Of a stretch of 64,000 nucleotides of DNA, positions 39,151 through 51,455 are shown in pieces. Source of the DNA: Bryoerythrophyllum caledonicum (taxonomy: Eukaryota > Streptophyta > Bryopsida > Pottiales > Pottiaceae). The stretch is from positions 5,802,168-5,866,167 of the forward strand of contig OZ020522.1 in NCBI GenBank assembly GCA_963971425.1, given 5' to 3'. Position 1 is the stretch's first letter; each line of letters opens with the position of its first letter. The notes under the pieces were generated by a model, which was not told the DNA's origin, searched no databases, and saw nothing but the letters and a program-made list of their open reading frames with translations. The translations under genes and the position numbers were made by a program.

Positions 39151-39695
39151 CGCAATTTCCAGTGACTGGTCGAAGCGTCCTCTTAACAAGTTTAGGGTTT
39201 CGAATTTTTTTATTTTTGGAAGATTTCTTATGAATCTACACTGCTGAAAGAATATCTTAACCCTGGAAGGAGGCAGCGATTTACTTTGAAAATCATTCAT
39301 TTAGGAATTGTTAAAATCATCCAAAAAAGACAAAAAAAGTAGATCATTAGAAGTGAAGCTACTACATATGTCGTCCACTTTCCACATAAAATTTCAATGA
39401 TGAATAGTTATTGTTTTGTCCTACATAGGAGAACAGAGTTTTTTTTCATTCAACAGTCCATTTAGTTCAACGAGGTCCTTACTAGATTGACCTTGTAACA
39501 ATGCTGTGAAAATGAAGTGTCCAATGAATGACAAAAAATCTGTGCATGTAGAATTTAAGTGTGATTGTTCCTCTTTGGCATTTAAAGCAGAAAGGGGAAA
39601 CCCTCTGTAGTAGCTTGTCCTTGAATGATTGCTTTTGATTTTCTTTTGAAATTTATTATATAATGTAATATCATACTACTAAAATCATAACTCCC

Positions 39696-40546
39696 TCTAT
39701 AATATCACAAATGCTACCATTAATACTAGGGACTCGTGCGTGCATTGCTACGCATTCATTGTATCACATATTGGTAAAATTTTGATATATTTGAATAGAA
39801 TGCATGATAATGATTTCAATAAGTCTTTAAAAGAATTGTTTTAAATATTTTGTAAATTTTTTTTCAATCATGCATACATAGAAATCATATTTTCACACAA
39901 TGTGATATAATAGAAATAGAGTAGTAGTTTGCAATAACCTCTACAATATCACTTTTTACATAGGGTGATATTATAGAAATAATATTGTTGTTGCAATTAA
40001 GGTGATATTAAAGAGGATCTATAGGATGATATTATAGAGGTAGGAGTCCATTGCTTCTCTTGGCTTTACACTTCTTTGCACTTAAATGATTTTATGATTT
40101 GGTGAGCTTTAAGATTTCATAATTTCTATTTTCTATTGCTACTACCAAATTCTTTGAGAAATTTATTCAATTGAAGCGATTAAGGATTTCACAACAATTA
40201 AGGTATTTACAAAGTTTATGGGATTTACAAGTTTTTCTTTTCAATTTTTCAATTTGGGTTGCCATTCTTTGTAACAATTGAGTCAAATTTCTAATGCATT
40301 TTAATGAATGTGTATCTTTTATAGTATTCACCATTGCATATATTTCATTCATCATTCACTAAATTTCTATTGTACATTTCAATATATGCTTACTTATAAA
40401 AAAAATTATACAAAGATTTTAGTAATTTTTATTTGAAGATCTATTGAAATTTTTGTTCTGCATTCTATCTAATATATATCAATTCTAATAAATTCTAATA
40501 AAATTCTAATGATGAATGCGCAACATAGCAAGCGCCAACCGCTAGT
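39696..40546. mobile_element. Possible non-autonomous Helitron or foldback element
   Basis: The left part (TCTATAATATC..ACTAGGGACTCGTGCG..GCTACGCATTCATTG) and the right part (AATGCGCAACATAGCAAGCG..CCAACCGCTAGT) are imperfect inverted copies. The element starts with TC and ends with CTAGT near a small GCGC hairpin, as Helitrons do. Inside, GTGATATTATAGAG-like motifs recur in both orientations (39696, 39940, 39962, 39998, 40025). There is no coding capacity. Assignment between Helitron and foldback is uncertain. Confidence 0.4.
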
Positions 40547-41639
40547 AAACAACTAAAATACAAATTTCGTGCAATTCACTTTATTTTTTATAAGAATTTA
40601 AATACAGATCACAAGTATGTTTAAAATTATAGATATCGTTTTGCTACTTGTACAAAGAAGACACTCAAACACTAGCTTGCCACCCTAAACCCTAATGCAG
40701 TTGAATTGTCTACTTTGTGCAAAATGTGTAGAACAAAGACATTATGAGTTTGAAGCTGGAAGGTAGTACATGTGAACCTTCCCCATGGAGGGACAATCAC
40801 CTACACTGCAGAACAATCCTAGTTACTAATTCCCCCATTGCCATGAAGTCTAAAGTGTAGGGAGTGTAATACATATCGTTACAAAGAACATTTATGATGG
40901 CTTGGCCCAAGCCCTCTTGTCACCCAATGTGTAGGACATTTGCGACACATTGTGCGTACTAGACGTTTGTCAAAGGCACTCCGTTATCATCCCTCCATCA
41001 AAACGAACTTGTTGCCCAATAGTTGTTGTTTCTATAAGTGGCAGCAATTGTTGCGTTCAAGTTGGGTGCAAAGGCAAACTATAGGATCACATGCCAGTTC
41101 CCACACTCCAACCCGTCATCCAGATAGGACGCTAAACCCATCATTCAAATTGGGCCTGACAGGATGAATTCATTCTATCAGATGAATTCTATGCTTGGCA
41201 CAATAATTGTAAAAAAAAGAAAAACTATTTTGTGCCATGCTAATTCTATGTTCTTCACTTCTCCTACCTAATTTGGGGCCTCTGCATGTAAATCTGAAGT
41301 CAAAAAATTCAAACCAAATCTGAAGTCAAAAATTTCCAATTGTATTGTGCATAGCAAATAAAAAATTCCTGTGTTTTCCCCGGGGTAAATTCACCTTGCG
41401 GGGCCAGTTCAAATGACGCGTTCAGCGTCCTGCGTTTACTAGTCAGTAGACTTTCGACACTTCTCGTCCCATACCGAACATCCTCTACAGTACTGTACAG
41501 TAGTCCCTTGCATTGTGATCTCCAGTGGACCCCGACAAATGCTGCCCCACCGACCTTCTTCACAGCGCCTCCTTCTCGCCGAGCTACGGCGGACGCCGTG
41601 CCTGGGCAGCATCGGAAGGACACTTCCGAGAACCAGCCC
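40547..41639. other. Upstream region of DGAT1
   Basis: I see no other gene. GC content rises from about 41.4 kb toward the DGAT1 start, which fits a 5' UTR/promoter region. No unambiguous TATA box could be fixed. Confidence 0.4.
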
Positions 41640-44600
41640 ATGGAGTCGGATGCGCCTTCGAGCGACGATTACGAAGAGAGCGATTGCAGCAGCAGCAGCA
41701 CTGTGACGAGGACCCACGATCCCAACGATTTCAAGAACGACAACAGAACGTTGCGCAAGCGGAAGAGCACGCACGTCGTCAATTCCGTGGACAGCAACCT
41801 CAGTTTGTTGGACGGCTCCGTGCTTGCGGCGAAGGAGGAGATTGTGACCTCCACTCATGTGGAGAAAGGGAGTCGGAATCCGGGGATTGCACAGCGCGCT
41901 TCGACGCCTGCTCATAGGCGGAACAGGGAGAGCCCGCTGAGTTCAGACGCCATCTTCCACCAGGTCAGACCGCAATTGTTCCTATGGTTTTGGCAATTGG
42001 TTATGGATTTTAGTTCCTGGAATTTTTTCAAATTCGGGTGCCGTTATTGCGAATTTGGCGGGGGGCGTGATTATTGCAAGGTTCTGAATATGCGGACGGA
42101 TTTTTCAGTAGAGAATGCTCAAGTTGATACAGGCGCAATCATTTCAAGCTTTTGCATATCCGGCCAAATTTTTCATTAGAGAATGCTCGATTTGGCTGGA
42201 GCGTGATTGTTGTAAGGTTTTGCATTCAGGTCGAATTTTCCATTAGAGAATGCTCAATTTGTCCGGAGCGTGAGTATCGTAAGATTTTGCAGTTCCGGAC
42301 GAATATTTTATACTCATGATGATTGAGTGTTTTGGTGATTCGTTGCAGAGTCATGCCGGGCTGTTCAATCTCTGTATTGTGGTTTTCGTTGCTGTCAACA
42401 GCCGACTGATTATTGAGAATTTAATGAAGGTGAGTGAGTGATGTTCGGTTTGCGATGGTATTTCTGAATGTTTTTTATTTTCTTTCGTAAATTGGAGAAT
42501 AGGCATATCCTAATAGAAGAACATGCGTTTTGCCAGTATGGAATTTTGATGAACTCCAGATTCTGGTTCAGTTCGAAAAGTGCACGCGATTGGCCACTCC
42601 TAATGTGCGGGTAAGCGTTGCTACGCGTACTTTGATGCTGAATATGTTGAGCCATATGATCAAAACCCTTGAGTGCTGAGGGTTTTAGAGAATTTTCTGG
42701 ATTAGGATAGAGCACGACAATGAAATGTGGGGTGGCTTGACGGGTGGCTCTCATTTATGTTCTCTGCAGTTTGAGTTTGCCCATATTCCCTCTCGCGGCG
42801 TTGTTAGTGGAAAAATTGAAGGTGCAAACGAATGTCTCAGAAGGGGTAAGTACTTCTTGAGTTCAATTTGAATAGATAGCCATTCAAGCTCATTTTTTCG
42901 TACTCTTTTTGGGAGAAATTGTTAACATGAGTTTTAGTATAATTAGACTGTTTCATGACCTATTATACATAGAGAGAATCTTCACCAAAATTAATGTGAA
43001 GGTCTCTCTTACGGTATTGCGGTTACACTGTTGGTGAATCCCATTGTTTGAAACTTTGCAACTCTTTGGAAGATCTATTTCTGATGCCGTTCTTTTGTAA
43101 CGTCCAGGTCATTTTTGTATTACATCTCATCATCAGCACCTTAGGAATTTTGTATCCCGGATATGTGATTCACAGGTAATCACACTTTACCTCGTCTTAC
43201 ACAACCGTGTTTGGATTGTTAGCTTGTTAGCTAAAGGATTAAAGGACCAAGACGCTCAAGTTGGGGTTCATGTTCCTTTTGCAGTCTTGAGTAGGTCATA
43301 TGGGATTTTAGTTTCTTCAGTTCTATTTATTTTCATAATACGATCAATCGAATTTTATGGTTAAAATCGATTGATATCTGTGATTTTCAACCTTTCGCTG
43401 CTTCTGCATCTGAGTTGGTGGTGGTTGTCGGAAGTTGGCCCATCCAAAGTTTTATTGATTGGTGTTCCTAAAGTACGGGGTGGTTGGATGGTAGCAGGGT
43501 GCATTCAGCATTGCTGCCAGGTTTTATATTGATACTCACTGCACTGACTGGGTGGATGAAGCTCGTGTCGTACGCTCACGTAAACAAAGACGTGCGAGAA
43601 ATTCTTAGAGCCGGGGAGGAGGTAATTAATCATAATTTATATATTTTCTTGGAATTTATTAGTCATTTTTGAATATTATATGATCTTGTCTGTTTTCAAC
43701 TCTCAGTTTCCTTCTTATCTAAGATTATGCAAAATAAGTGGGTTTGTTGCAGCCTGAGGTACTGCAGAATGTAGAAAATGTCAAGTATCCAGACAACCTC
43801 ACAATTAAAAATATTGCCTACTTCATTCTCGCTCCCACTCTCTGCTATCAGGTATTTCGTTTGACCCTTACGCAGGTTAATATTGGAATTAGGATTGGAG
43901 AGTATCATAGGGTTTGTGTATGCAGTGTAGCTGCTCTGAGTTCAATCTGATTGCGGTGAATTGCTATCGTCTTAGAGACCCTAGCTATCAGTGTAGCGTG
44001 ACTGACATTATTGGAATGATCATTGGCATTGTGTAGCAAAGTGTCACATTATGCCAATCACGCTCCATTATTGGCATTATATGGCACTTTGCTGCTTTTC
44101 GGATATTACACGTGGTTTTGTATCAAACCTTCTGTACTGTCATTCAAGAATATGTCACAGGAATATCCTCTGACAGTCGCCATTTCTCTTTATGATCTTT
44201 GTTTGAATGTTTGATCATTTGTTGTATTTTCAGTTGAGCTACCCCCGTTCTGGTCCTGTGCGAAAAGGCTGGGTGCTACGGCAAGTGGGGAAAATGCTTG
44301 TGTTTTTGGGTTTGATGGGGTTTATAATTGAGCAGGTACAGTTTCTCTGATTGCTGTCCAGTTGGTTCTGCCAGAATTAGAATAAGCCTCCTTTCGCATT
44401 TGTTTCCTGTAGATTTTTTTTGACTTTGTGTTCAGTCAGGAAGTTTGCAATGCACAGCTTCCCTCTTAGAAGATGAACTTCAGCTGAAACCATCATTCAA
44501 AATCTTGCTTCATTGGACAGTCATTTATGAACATCCGTAACGGTGTGGTGCCATGCATGCAATTCAAGATGTCTTTATCGGCAGGCTGTTGTATCTTAGG

Positions 44601-47600
44601 TAGATGTCATTAACAAGTTTGAGTGAAAATTACAACCATCTGAAAGTCGTGAAGAACTGCTCATTGTGCAAAACTTACCATAAGTAATTGTTTTCCTTGC
44701 AGTACATAAATCCTACTGTTTTGAACTCACAACATCCACTCAAGGGCAACTATCTTAATGCAGTGGAAAGGATTTTGAAGCTTTCCATGCCAGTTCTCTA
44801 CGTTTGGCTCTGCATTTTCTATTGCTTGTTTCATCTTTGGTATGTCTACGGATGTAACACCCTACTCCTACGAATTCTGCATGAAATGGGACAATTGGAC
44901 AAATGGATGAAGTTTCTGTTAATTTTGTACTCATCTTTGGTGCTTGACTCATCATATAGACTGTGTGACCTGTTATAGTCTTCAGGTTTCCATTCAAGTT
45001 CGGCATTATGAGTATGGTGTTTTTCATTAGATTGCACTCTGTGGGTGTCTCCTGTGTCTGATCTTTTCTCTGTTATTGCCCACTATAGGTTGAATATTGT
45101 GGGTGAGCTACTTTGCTTTGGAGACAGAGAGTTTTACAAAGACTGGTGGAATGCTCAGACAATCGAAGAGGTAGAGATTGCCTCTTTTATCTATCAATTC
45201 ATCCATTTTGATCATCTCTTATGGGAAGGTCACTTTGTTTTTTCTGTAGTCTTTCAGTATTAGGCCATTTTTATACCTTTTTATCGCTGTCAGATGCTTT
45301 GTTGAAGGGTTGAGAGACCTGTCTGCTATCATTCAAGTGGACCCACATCATGACGTAGTGAATGTTATGTTTCCAGTCTTAAATCTGTGAATGTTGCTTT
45401 TGGCTTTGATCTTTTCGGCAATTTTTCCATGTGTGGAGACTTAATTGGAGTTCTTGTGATAGATAAGAATACTGTGGACAACCCTATTTCTGCTATGCTT
45501 GTGTTTATGTTCCGCATCGCAGATAATTTAGTGATGTTAATGAAATCTGCTTCTTTCAATGTTCAAGTCATCTTTCACTGACTTTTTGTTGTTGTTAATT
45601 ATGGCGCCGCTTTTTCACTTATTCAGTATTGGCGAATGTGGAATATGGTAAGTATACCATGACCTCTCACTCTCGCTTTCAGGTTCTATGCCCAAGAGTG
45701 GGATCTCCTTGATTATTTCCGCTCATGCTCTGCTTTCTAGATAATCAAGTATGCAGTATTCATGTGCACTCTCAATATCTTACTATTAGTTGGAGAATTA
45801 AAGCTTTTGCAGCGAGTAAAGGCCTGGCTAGACTGTTCCTCATTTTCATTTTCTGAAAGGAAGTCTCTCATTGCCATGCTTATGTTTATGAATTTCTTTT
45901 TGTGGTTTCTAGCCTGTGCATAAGTGGATGGTGCGACACATTTACTTTCCTTCTATACGAGCTGGCTTGCCCAAGGTATTTATTCTACCTGATTTTGCTC
46001 TTTGATTACACTGATCTATCCTATTAGTGAGGGCGAAAAATTGATGTCACTACAAAAAAATCCTTTTTGTGGAAATTAGTACAATACAGTAATATTACAG
46101 GCTGAAGAAGTGTGACTTTGATAAATAATTGTCACTCGCACTAACAGGATAAATCAGTGTATTCCAATTTCGTATTGAAGTAATTCTAGACGAAATCATT
46201 GTCTAGAATTCATAGTTCAATGTTCAAAGTTATTTCACCAAAAAGTTTCTACGAATATAAAAAATAGAGCAAGGATGCCTAGATTTAATAAAATAGTCTT
46301 CATGTAATGATATACGGTAGTCTAGAATTAGCTAGTGAATAAAATACACAGCCGAGATAGCACTCTTTTTCCTCCTCAGTGTGGTTTCATGCCCTCGTAT
46401 TTGAGGTCGAGGAGGATCTTGTCACATGCCTAGCGACGCTTTCGTTTTTGTAAGGAACAACTTTACTCACAATGCAGCCCTTGGGTTCTGGGGCACTTAC
46501 AGATAGTAGCGATGATACTGGTGTTTATGATTTCTGCTTTGTTTCACGAGGTACGTTCCTGTCTTTTATATTATCTGAATCAGTTCATCGCTTAGGGTTC
46601 CAGATAAAGTAGCGAGTTTGAGTGATTACTTAATTGTTCTTTTTCAGAGCCTCATCAACTTTATTTCTTGCATTATGCTCCTTGTAGTATGTGGTGGTAG
46701 TTATACTTTGTTGGTGCTCTATATATACAGACAAGACCAGTTAGTTCCTGTGCTGTGCTAACATTTTAACTCTGATTTTCTGCGCTAGGTTGCCATTGGT
46801 GTTCCTTGCCATATGCTACGGTGCTGGGCGTTTCTTGGCATTATGCTGCAGGTACGTATCTTTTGGGCTCCGCCCGTACCAACCAAGTAGTGCCAATTAG
46901 CTAACTTGGTTGTAAAGGCCCACTAGCCACACTGTTTCTTCTTTTTACACTATTTTTCGGCGTATGATGCACTATGAACCACGTATTAGTGTACCTATTA
47001 ATGTACCTATCGATGAACACCACTTTCTTGAGTTTTGGATATGGCGTTGGTCACTTGTTGCTTGAGTGACTATTCACTCAAAAGCTTCTTGCTGGTGGTC
47101 TCAAAGTAAACAAGTAAACATAAAGAATCTTGTCCTCTATGGCAAAGTATTTTGGTGTTACATTGATTCATGGGTGACATTAAATAGAATACACGGTGTA
47201 GTTGGAAGGTAAATTACCTATTGGGTACCAGCAAGGTAACTAATAGGGAGTTAGGCTTTGAAGTTGGCTATCTGTTGCTGCTTGGTTAGTGCGAGCAGAT
47301 TCCTTACTTCAACCTTTGGTGTAGACACAGCTAGAATCAGAGAGTTAAGTTAATTAGAAATGAATATGCATTCATTACTGGCTGGTTTGTGAGTGTTTGC
47401 ATCCATTTGCTAACCAGCACAACTTGGATGCCGTAGGTATTTGTAATGTAATCCCAATTAGCTAAGTGGCCCTAACATCGGGGGCTGTGTGACTCCGTTT
47501 TGTTTTCTCTCCAAAGCTAAGAAATCCTTAATAATGCATGGAACTTGTTTTGCAGCTTCCGTTGGTTTATTTGACAAACGTGGTGCAAAAGCGATACCAC

Positions 47601-48052
47601 AATTCAATGGTAGGTGCTTGTCATCTAAGGCCTTACTCTAAGGTTGTTTTATGGCGATCTGCAACTTTGCAAATTATACTGGTACTTTTTACTCAATTAT
47701 TCGTGATGTTCAGTTAGAGAGTCCTAAAATCTTACCAATTTTTGAACGAAGATCTAATAATCATAGATCATGAGATAAATAAAGGTACCTACTTCTGAAG
47801 CCGTCTACCGTAGCAAATCTTTAATTAAAATGTCGCATTTGCAATTTTAGGACGCACTTGTATGCAGGATAAGTTTCGAGGTTTATCATGGTTATCATGG
47901 TTTTGCTAAGCGAGTTATAACATGAGCTAATTGGACATGGATGGTTGCAGATTGGAAATATGGTTTTTTGGTTCATTTTTTGCATTGTGGGGCAGCCCAT
48001 GTGCTTGCTCCTTTACTATCATGATGTTGTCAACAACTTTCCGAGTACGTGA
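41640..48052 (+). CDS. DGAT1: Diacylglycerol O-acyltransferase 1 (16 exons, 505 aa)
   Basis: This ER membrane enzyme of the MBOAT family transfers an acyl group from acyl-CoA to diacylglycerol, the committed step of triacylglycerol synthesis. Exons joined in phase with GT-AG introns: 41640-41963, 42349-42429, 42537-42610, 42770-42845, 43108-43175, 43498-43621, 43753-43851, 44234-44335, 44703-44839, 45089-45170, 45627-45647, 45913-45975, 46503-46550, 46789-46851, 47556-47609, 47951-48052. They give 505 residues, the usual plant length. The N-terminus is hydrophilic. Signature blocks are SHAGLFNLCIVVFVAVNSRL, LVSYAH, PTLCYQ-LSYPRS, FYKDWWN (377-383), YWRMWNMPVHKWMVRHIYFP, SALFHE with the conserved His432, and GQPMCLLLYYHD near the C-terminus. 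The ATG at 41640 is the first Met in frame with exon 1. The 16-exon layout matches Arabidopsis DGAT1. No break is visible. Confidence 0.96.
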
Positions 48053-48743
48053 GCAGTGGAGATCACAGCTTAGTGCAGTTTTTAACTTTAACGAAATAGC
48101 ATTCCTTACGAAATGATTCTTTAACTTTTCTGGAAACGATCCAATGTTAACCTCATGTGGATGCCAGTGATGATTCTTAGAAGTTCGGTTGTTGCAAGGC
48201 TTGGAAACTGGCATTGCTGGTTAAGTACAAGTATAATTACAGTAGTTTAACTAGTTCTAGCTCAGAAATATTTGGGCAATTCATTACAACGGAGAGGATG
48301 GATGCGAAGCTTGTGTATGTCGTAGCGTTGCTGATTCTTGTATTTTCATGTGATCTTTAGTTTTTGGGCTTGCTCACGTACAGAAGCTCCCTTCAATCCA
48401 GAGGACTCTTCTTGCAGCTTATGTTGGATATGGTGTTAGCCCCCGAGTCAAGTCTTTCACTGTCCTATATTTTGGTCATTTTTTCAGTTTAACATGGACT
48501 CCTTACAGTGAGTTTTCATACACCTCCATAACTAATTGAGAAATCAGATTTTTTCAACAAACTTGGGTATGTTTAGGTACAATTAACACACTTAATGTCC
48601 ATTTCGTTATATTGGCAGTATTTTATTACTTTGTCACCTTTCAAAACACTTGTTCTAAAATATAAATCCATACATGTCCTAGATGTTACACCTTTATGTA
48701 CTGTACATATATATCACAATTTTGGTGCCATGATCATGCCACT
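48053..48743. other. DGAT1 3' flank
   Basis: The region contains the DGAT1 3' UTR and AT-rich flank. No other gene is seen. Confidence 0.45.
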
Positions 48744-48771
48744 TTAACCCCTAAATGACGGACCTATGACC
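48744..48771 (+). other. Possible left end of a piggyBac-type element (TTAA-CCCCTAAA)
   Basis: TTAA at 48744-48747 is followed by CCCCTAAATGACGGACC. piggyBac elements insert at TTAA and have short terminal repeats starting with C-rich sequence. The same CCCCTAAA next to TTAA occurs at 58756, inverted at 59686, and at 63034. Assignment as the end of the transposase-bearing element is inference. Confidence 0.4.
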
Positions 48772-49324
48772 ACTGATTTCAACCTCACCACCTGTCACTT
48801 AGTTTGCTGCCATTTTGCAACAAGTTATGCATGAAAATTTTTATATTTATTTTTTATAGATGAAATAACATGTTTTCCTTACATCACCAAAATTTTAGAT
48901 TGTTTTTTGTGAAAAATTGATTTTTTTGAGAATTTTTTAAGTTAAAATGAAGAAAAATCACATCAAATAGAAAATTATTTAAAAAAATATGAAAATTTCA
49001 CCATGTGTGCATATTATAGTGATGAACATCATAGTGTAAATTCAAATTCCATGTCATTCTATAACCCTAGGCCGTCCAAGGGGACGGATTGTGGCTATTC
49101 GGAATTGGAAAACGACTTGGGGGCGATGACAGTGAATTGGATCTGCACGCAGTATGCTAGAGTCGAGTGTAGGGTAAATTCTGAGGGTATATCGGGCCTT
49201 GCCTGTAGCTTTGGGTTGTGGAAATGTAAATAATCCAGGTCGGAGTAGGCGGCAGTAGAACAGGGGACTTGGCAGTTTGGATGCAATGTCACAAATGTGA
49301 TCGGGGCAGGCCGGTAGCAGGCCG

Positions 49325-50242
49325 TTGGCCTCGGATCCTAAATACGAGGCGGGAGGACGGACATCACTTGGAGGGGTTAGTGCTCCGACAAAATGTGCCG
49401 TAGCAAAGTGTGAGTGCTTTACGGGATTTTTGTACCAGAGCGGTGATAATGACCTACAAATTGCTGTGGTTTGTGGAGGACAACAATGTACCATTCCTAC
49501 ACGGATTTTGCAGGAAATCCGAGGGTGTTGCTGTAAAACGAGGAAGCAAGATGAAGACGAAGAGTGGCGAGTGGCCTCAGGGTCATTATTTTAGGAATTG
49601 CGTCGAGGAGGAGCCGACTTTGGAGGACGGGCGAGTGGAGCCAGGCATGCCGGCACACTACTATCACTCACGACGCCCTTCACAGGGGATTTTGTTAGTG
49701 CTCAATTTGCTGCTCAAAAATGACAACTGCATTGTGGGTGCGACGTGCTATAAAAGAAGAGGTCTTTGAAGTGCAAGACAAATTGTTTCATTGGGCGCTT
49801 GAGAAGGGTGCTTGCAAGGCCACAGCGCAAAAGGTTGTGAATTGGTTACAGGAGGATTTCCTATTGGCGTTGCCTCAACCAAGGCAGAACCATCAATGGA
49901 GTCAAATGCCCGAGAACCGCAATTGGCGGTATTTGTGTAGACGCCAGATCGGAAGGTTGCTCGGTTGGACCCAGCAATACCCTGAAGGAGATCATCAGGG
50001 AATTCTTGCCTTTCTCAACTTGTTTCTTCGCAGTAAGCAGTGGCCGGATTTGGAAGATCATGAAGCAAGATGCCATGGCAAAGGCTGCCGCGAATGTGGG
50101 CGCCAGATTGCCTCAACAGCGGGGATTGATTCAAGAATGCGATGTCTGCAGCGAAGAACGTCGACACAGCCAGAACGGGAAGCGTGCCCGAGATCCCGAC
50201 AACAACATTGCCGAAGTTGAGCACCGTGCCAGGCACGGCTAA
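49325..50242 (+). pseudogene. Decayed 5' coding region upstream of the piggyBac transposase
   Basis: Several overlapping plus-strand frames look like pieces of one protein broken by frameshifts: FVEDNNVPFLHGFCRKSEGV..GEWPQGHYFRNCVEEEPTLE (49410-49769), ALWVRRAIKEEVFEVQDKLF..NWRYLCRRQIGRLLGWTQQY (49720-50220), and MAKAAANVGARLPQQRGLIQ..CDVCSEERR (50006-50242). None matches a family I know. The first reads like a small domain accompanying the transposase, but this is uncertain. It could equally be exons of an unknown gene. Confidence 0.4.
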
Positions 50243-50400
50243 TGTGCCCAGCCTGATGCAGAATGTGGCGGGGCGAGGTGGCTCGCGACTAGGTGGAAGA
50301 GGGAGGCAAGGGGCATGAAATACAAGGAACAGAAGCTGTAGAACATGATGACCATGAGAAGAGAGATTTGAATGTTGGGGCCATTGGAGAGGGGGGTGCA

Positions 50401-51444
50401 ATGGATTCTAAGGATTTGCAATTACGCAATTCGGGTTTAGATCTAGCAGGTCCTGAATTAGGGGAAGGGAGTGTGCCGCTCAAAGGACGAGGCCGTGGCA
50501 AGCCTACTAATGCAAAGCGTGGTCGAAAGCCTCGAGGTTGGGTAGCGCCTAAAATAGTTCCCACCTCCACATCACCTCCTACCTTGCGATCGTCAATAGG
50601 AGGACATTCTGCATCAGGGATTTGCCCTACTTGTGGCTTGGTTCACCGATTGGGGGACGTCGACAATCCATGCTGCTTATGGAAGCAGTACTACTCTCGT
50701 TCGCCCTCACAATCACCAGGGTCAGGACGCGGCCAGCGTCAACGTCGCGTAAGGCGGGGTGGAACATCTGCAATTGGCGCACGCGGCCTCATCAAAGGAA
50801 CACATCCAATTTCTACACAATTGTCATCCTTAGGGACAAGAAGGGAGTCAAAAATTCAAGAAGTACAACCAGTGGCGCCTCCCATTGGGCGCGCCATTAA
50901 TCTACAAAGTGCGTTTGATAACGTAGCAGTTGGATTAGAGTACGTAGGGGCAGTGACTGACCTTGTTGCAGTTGACACAATCATACCCCATACTGCATGG
51001 GAAGGGTTGGAGTCGGATTTACCAACGCAGGTGCTAGTCACCATGACATGTAAACCATTGTTGACTGCAGCACGGGAAGGGACGAGTAACCCCACAAGTC
51101 CAGGCAAAGGCTCAATTGGGCATCTGCAAAATCAACTCGGGGTGGTACTTGAAGAATTTGACAATACTGACTTGCGAAGCAGAGGTGGAGACACCTTCAG
51201 TACACCACCGCGACCATTTTGGGGACCAGCGCAAGAAGGCCTTGTCGAGGCGAGCAGCGGATGGACTACAAATTCTTGGGATACGAATTGGGCACCAGAC
51301 TTCTCCGACTTTGCAGGTAATAATTTTTCCGATGAAAATAACTCGGATTGGCTTCTGCTTGATGACGCAAATCTACATGAGAGTAATGATGAAGCTTTCG
51401 ATCTAGAGAGGTATCGAGAATATATCGAGAATATATCTACGTAG
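50401..51444 (+). CDS. AT-hook protein frame, probably N-terminal part of the piggyBac transposase
   Basis: The frame is open from 50293, but the first ATG is at 50401. Counting from 50293, it contains two AT-hook-like motifs, GRGRGKP (65-71) and KRGRKPRG (75-82), followed by a Cys/His cluster (CPTCGLVH..NPCC) and an acidic C-terminus (SDFAGNNFSDENNSDWLLLD). AT-hooks bind the minor groove of AT-rich DNA. It ends at TAG 51442-51444 just before the transposase frame, which is open from at least 51438 in another phase, so a frameshift or small intron probably links the two. The function as part of the transposase is inferred from position. Confidence 0.5.
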   Translation: MDSKDLQLRNSGLDLAGPELGEGSVPLKGRGRGKPTNAKRGRKPRGWVAPKIVPTSTSPPTLRSSIGGHSASGICPTCGLVHRLGDVDNPCCLWKQYYSRSPSQSPGSGRGQRQRRVRRGGTSAIGARGLIKGTHPISTQLSSLGTRRESKIQEVQPVAPPIGRAINLQSAFDNVAVGLEYVGAVTDLVAVDTIIPHTAWEGLESDLPTQVLVTMTCKPLLTAAREGTSNPTSPGKGSIGHLQNQLGVVLEEFDNTDLRSRGGDTFSTPPRPFWGPAQEGLVEASSGWTTNSWDTNWAPDFSDFAGNNFSDENNSDWLLLDDANLHESNDEAFDLERYREYIENIST

Positions 51445-51455
51445 ACTTAGTCCAA

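Noticed and set aside
41439..41915. 158-codon minus-strand ORF over DGAT1 exon 1
   Set aside because: It is antisense to a well-supported exon and has no recognisable domain.
41964..42179. Extension of the DGAT1 exon 1 frame past 41963
   Set aside because: A GT donor at 41964 joins in phase to 42349, giving the conserved SHAGLFNL block. The extension is intron sequence.
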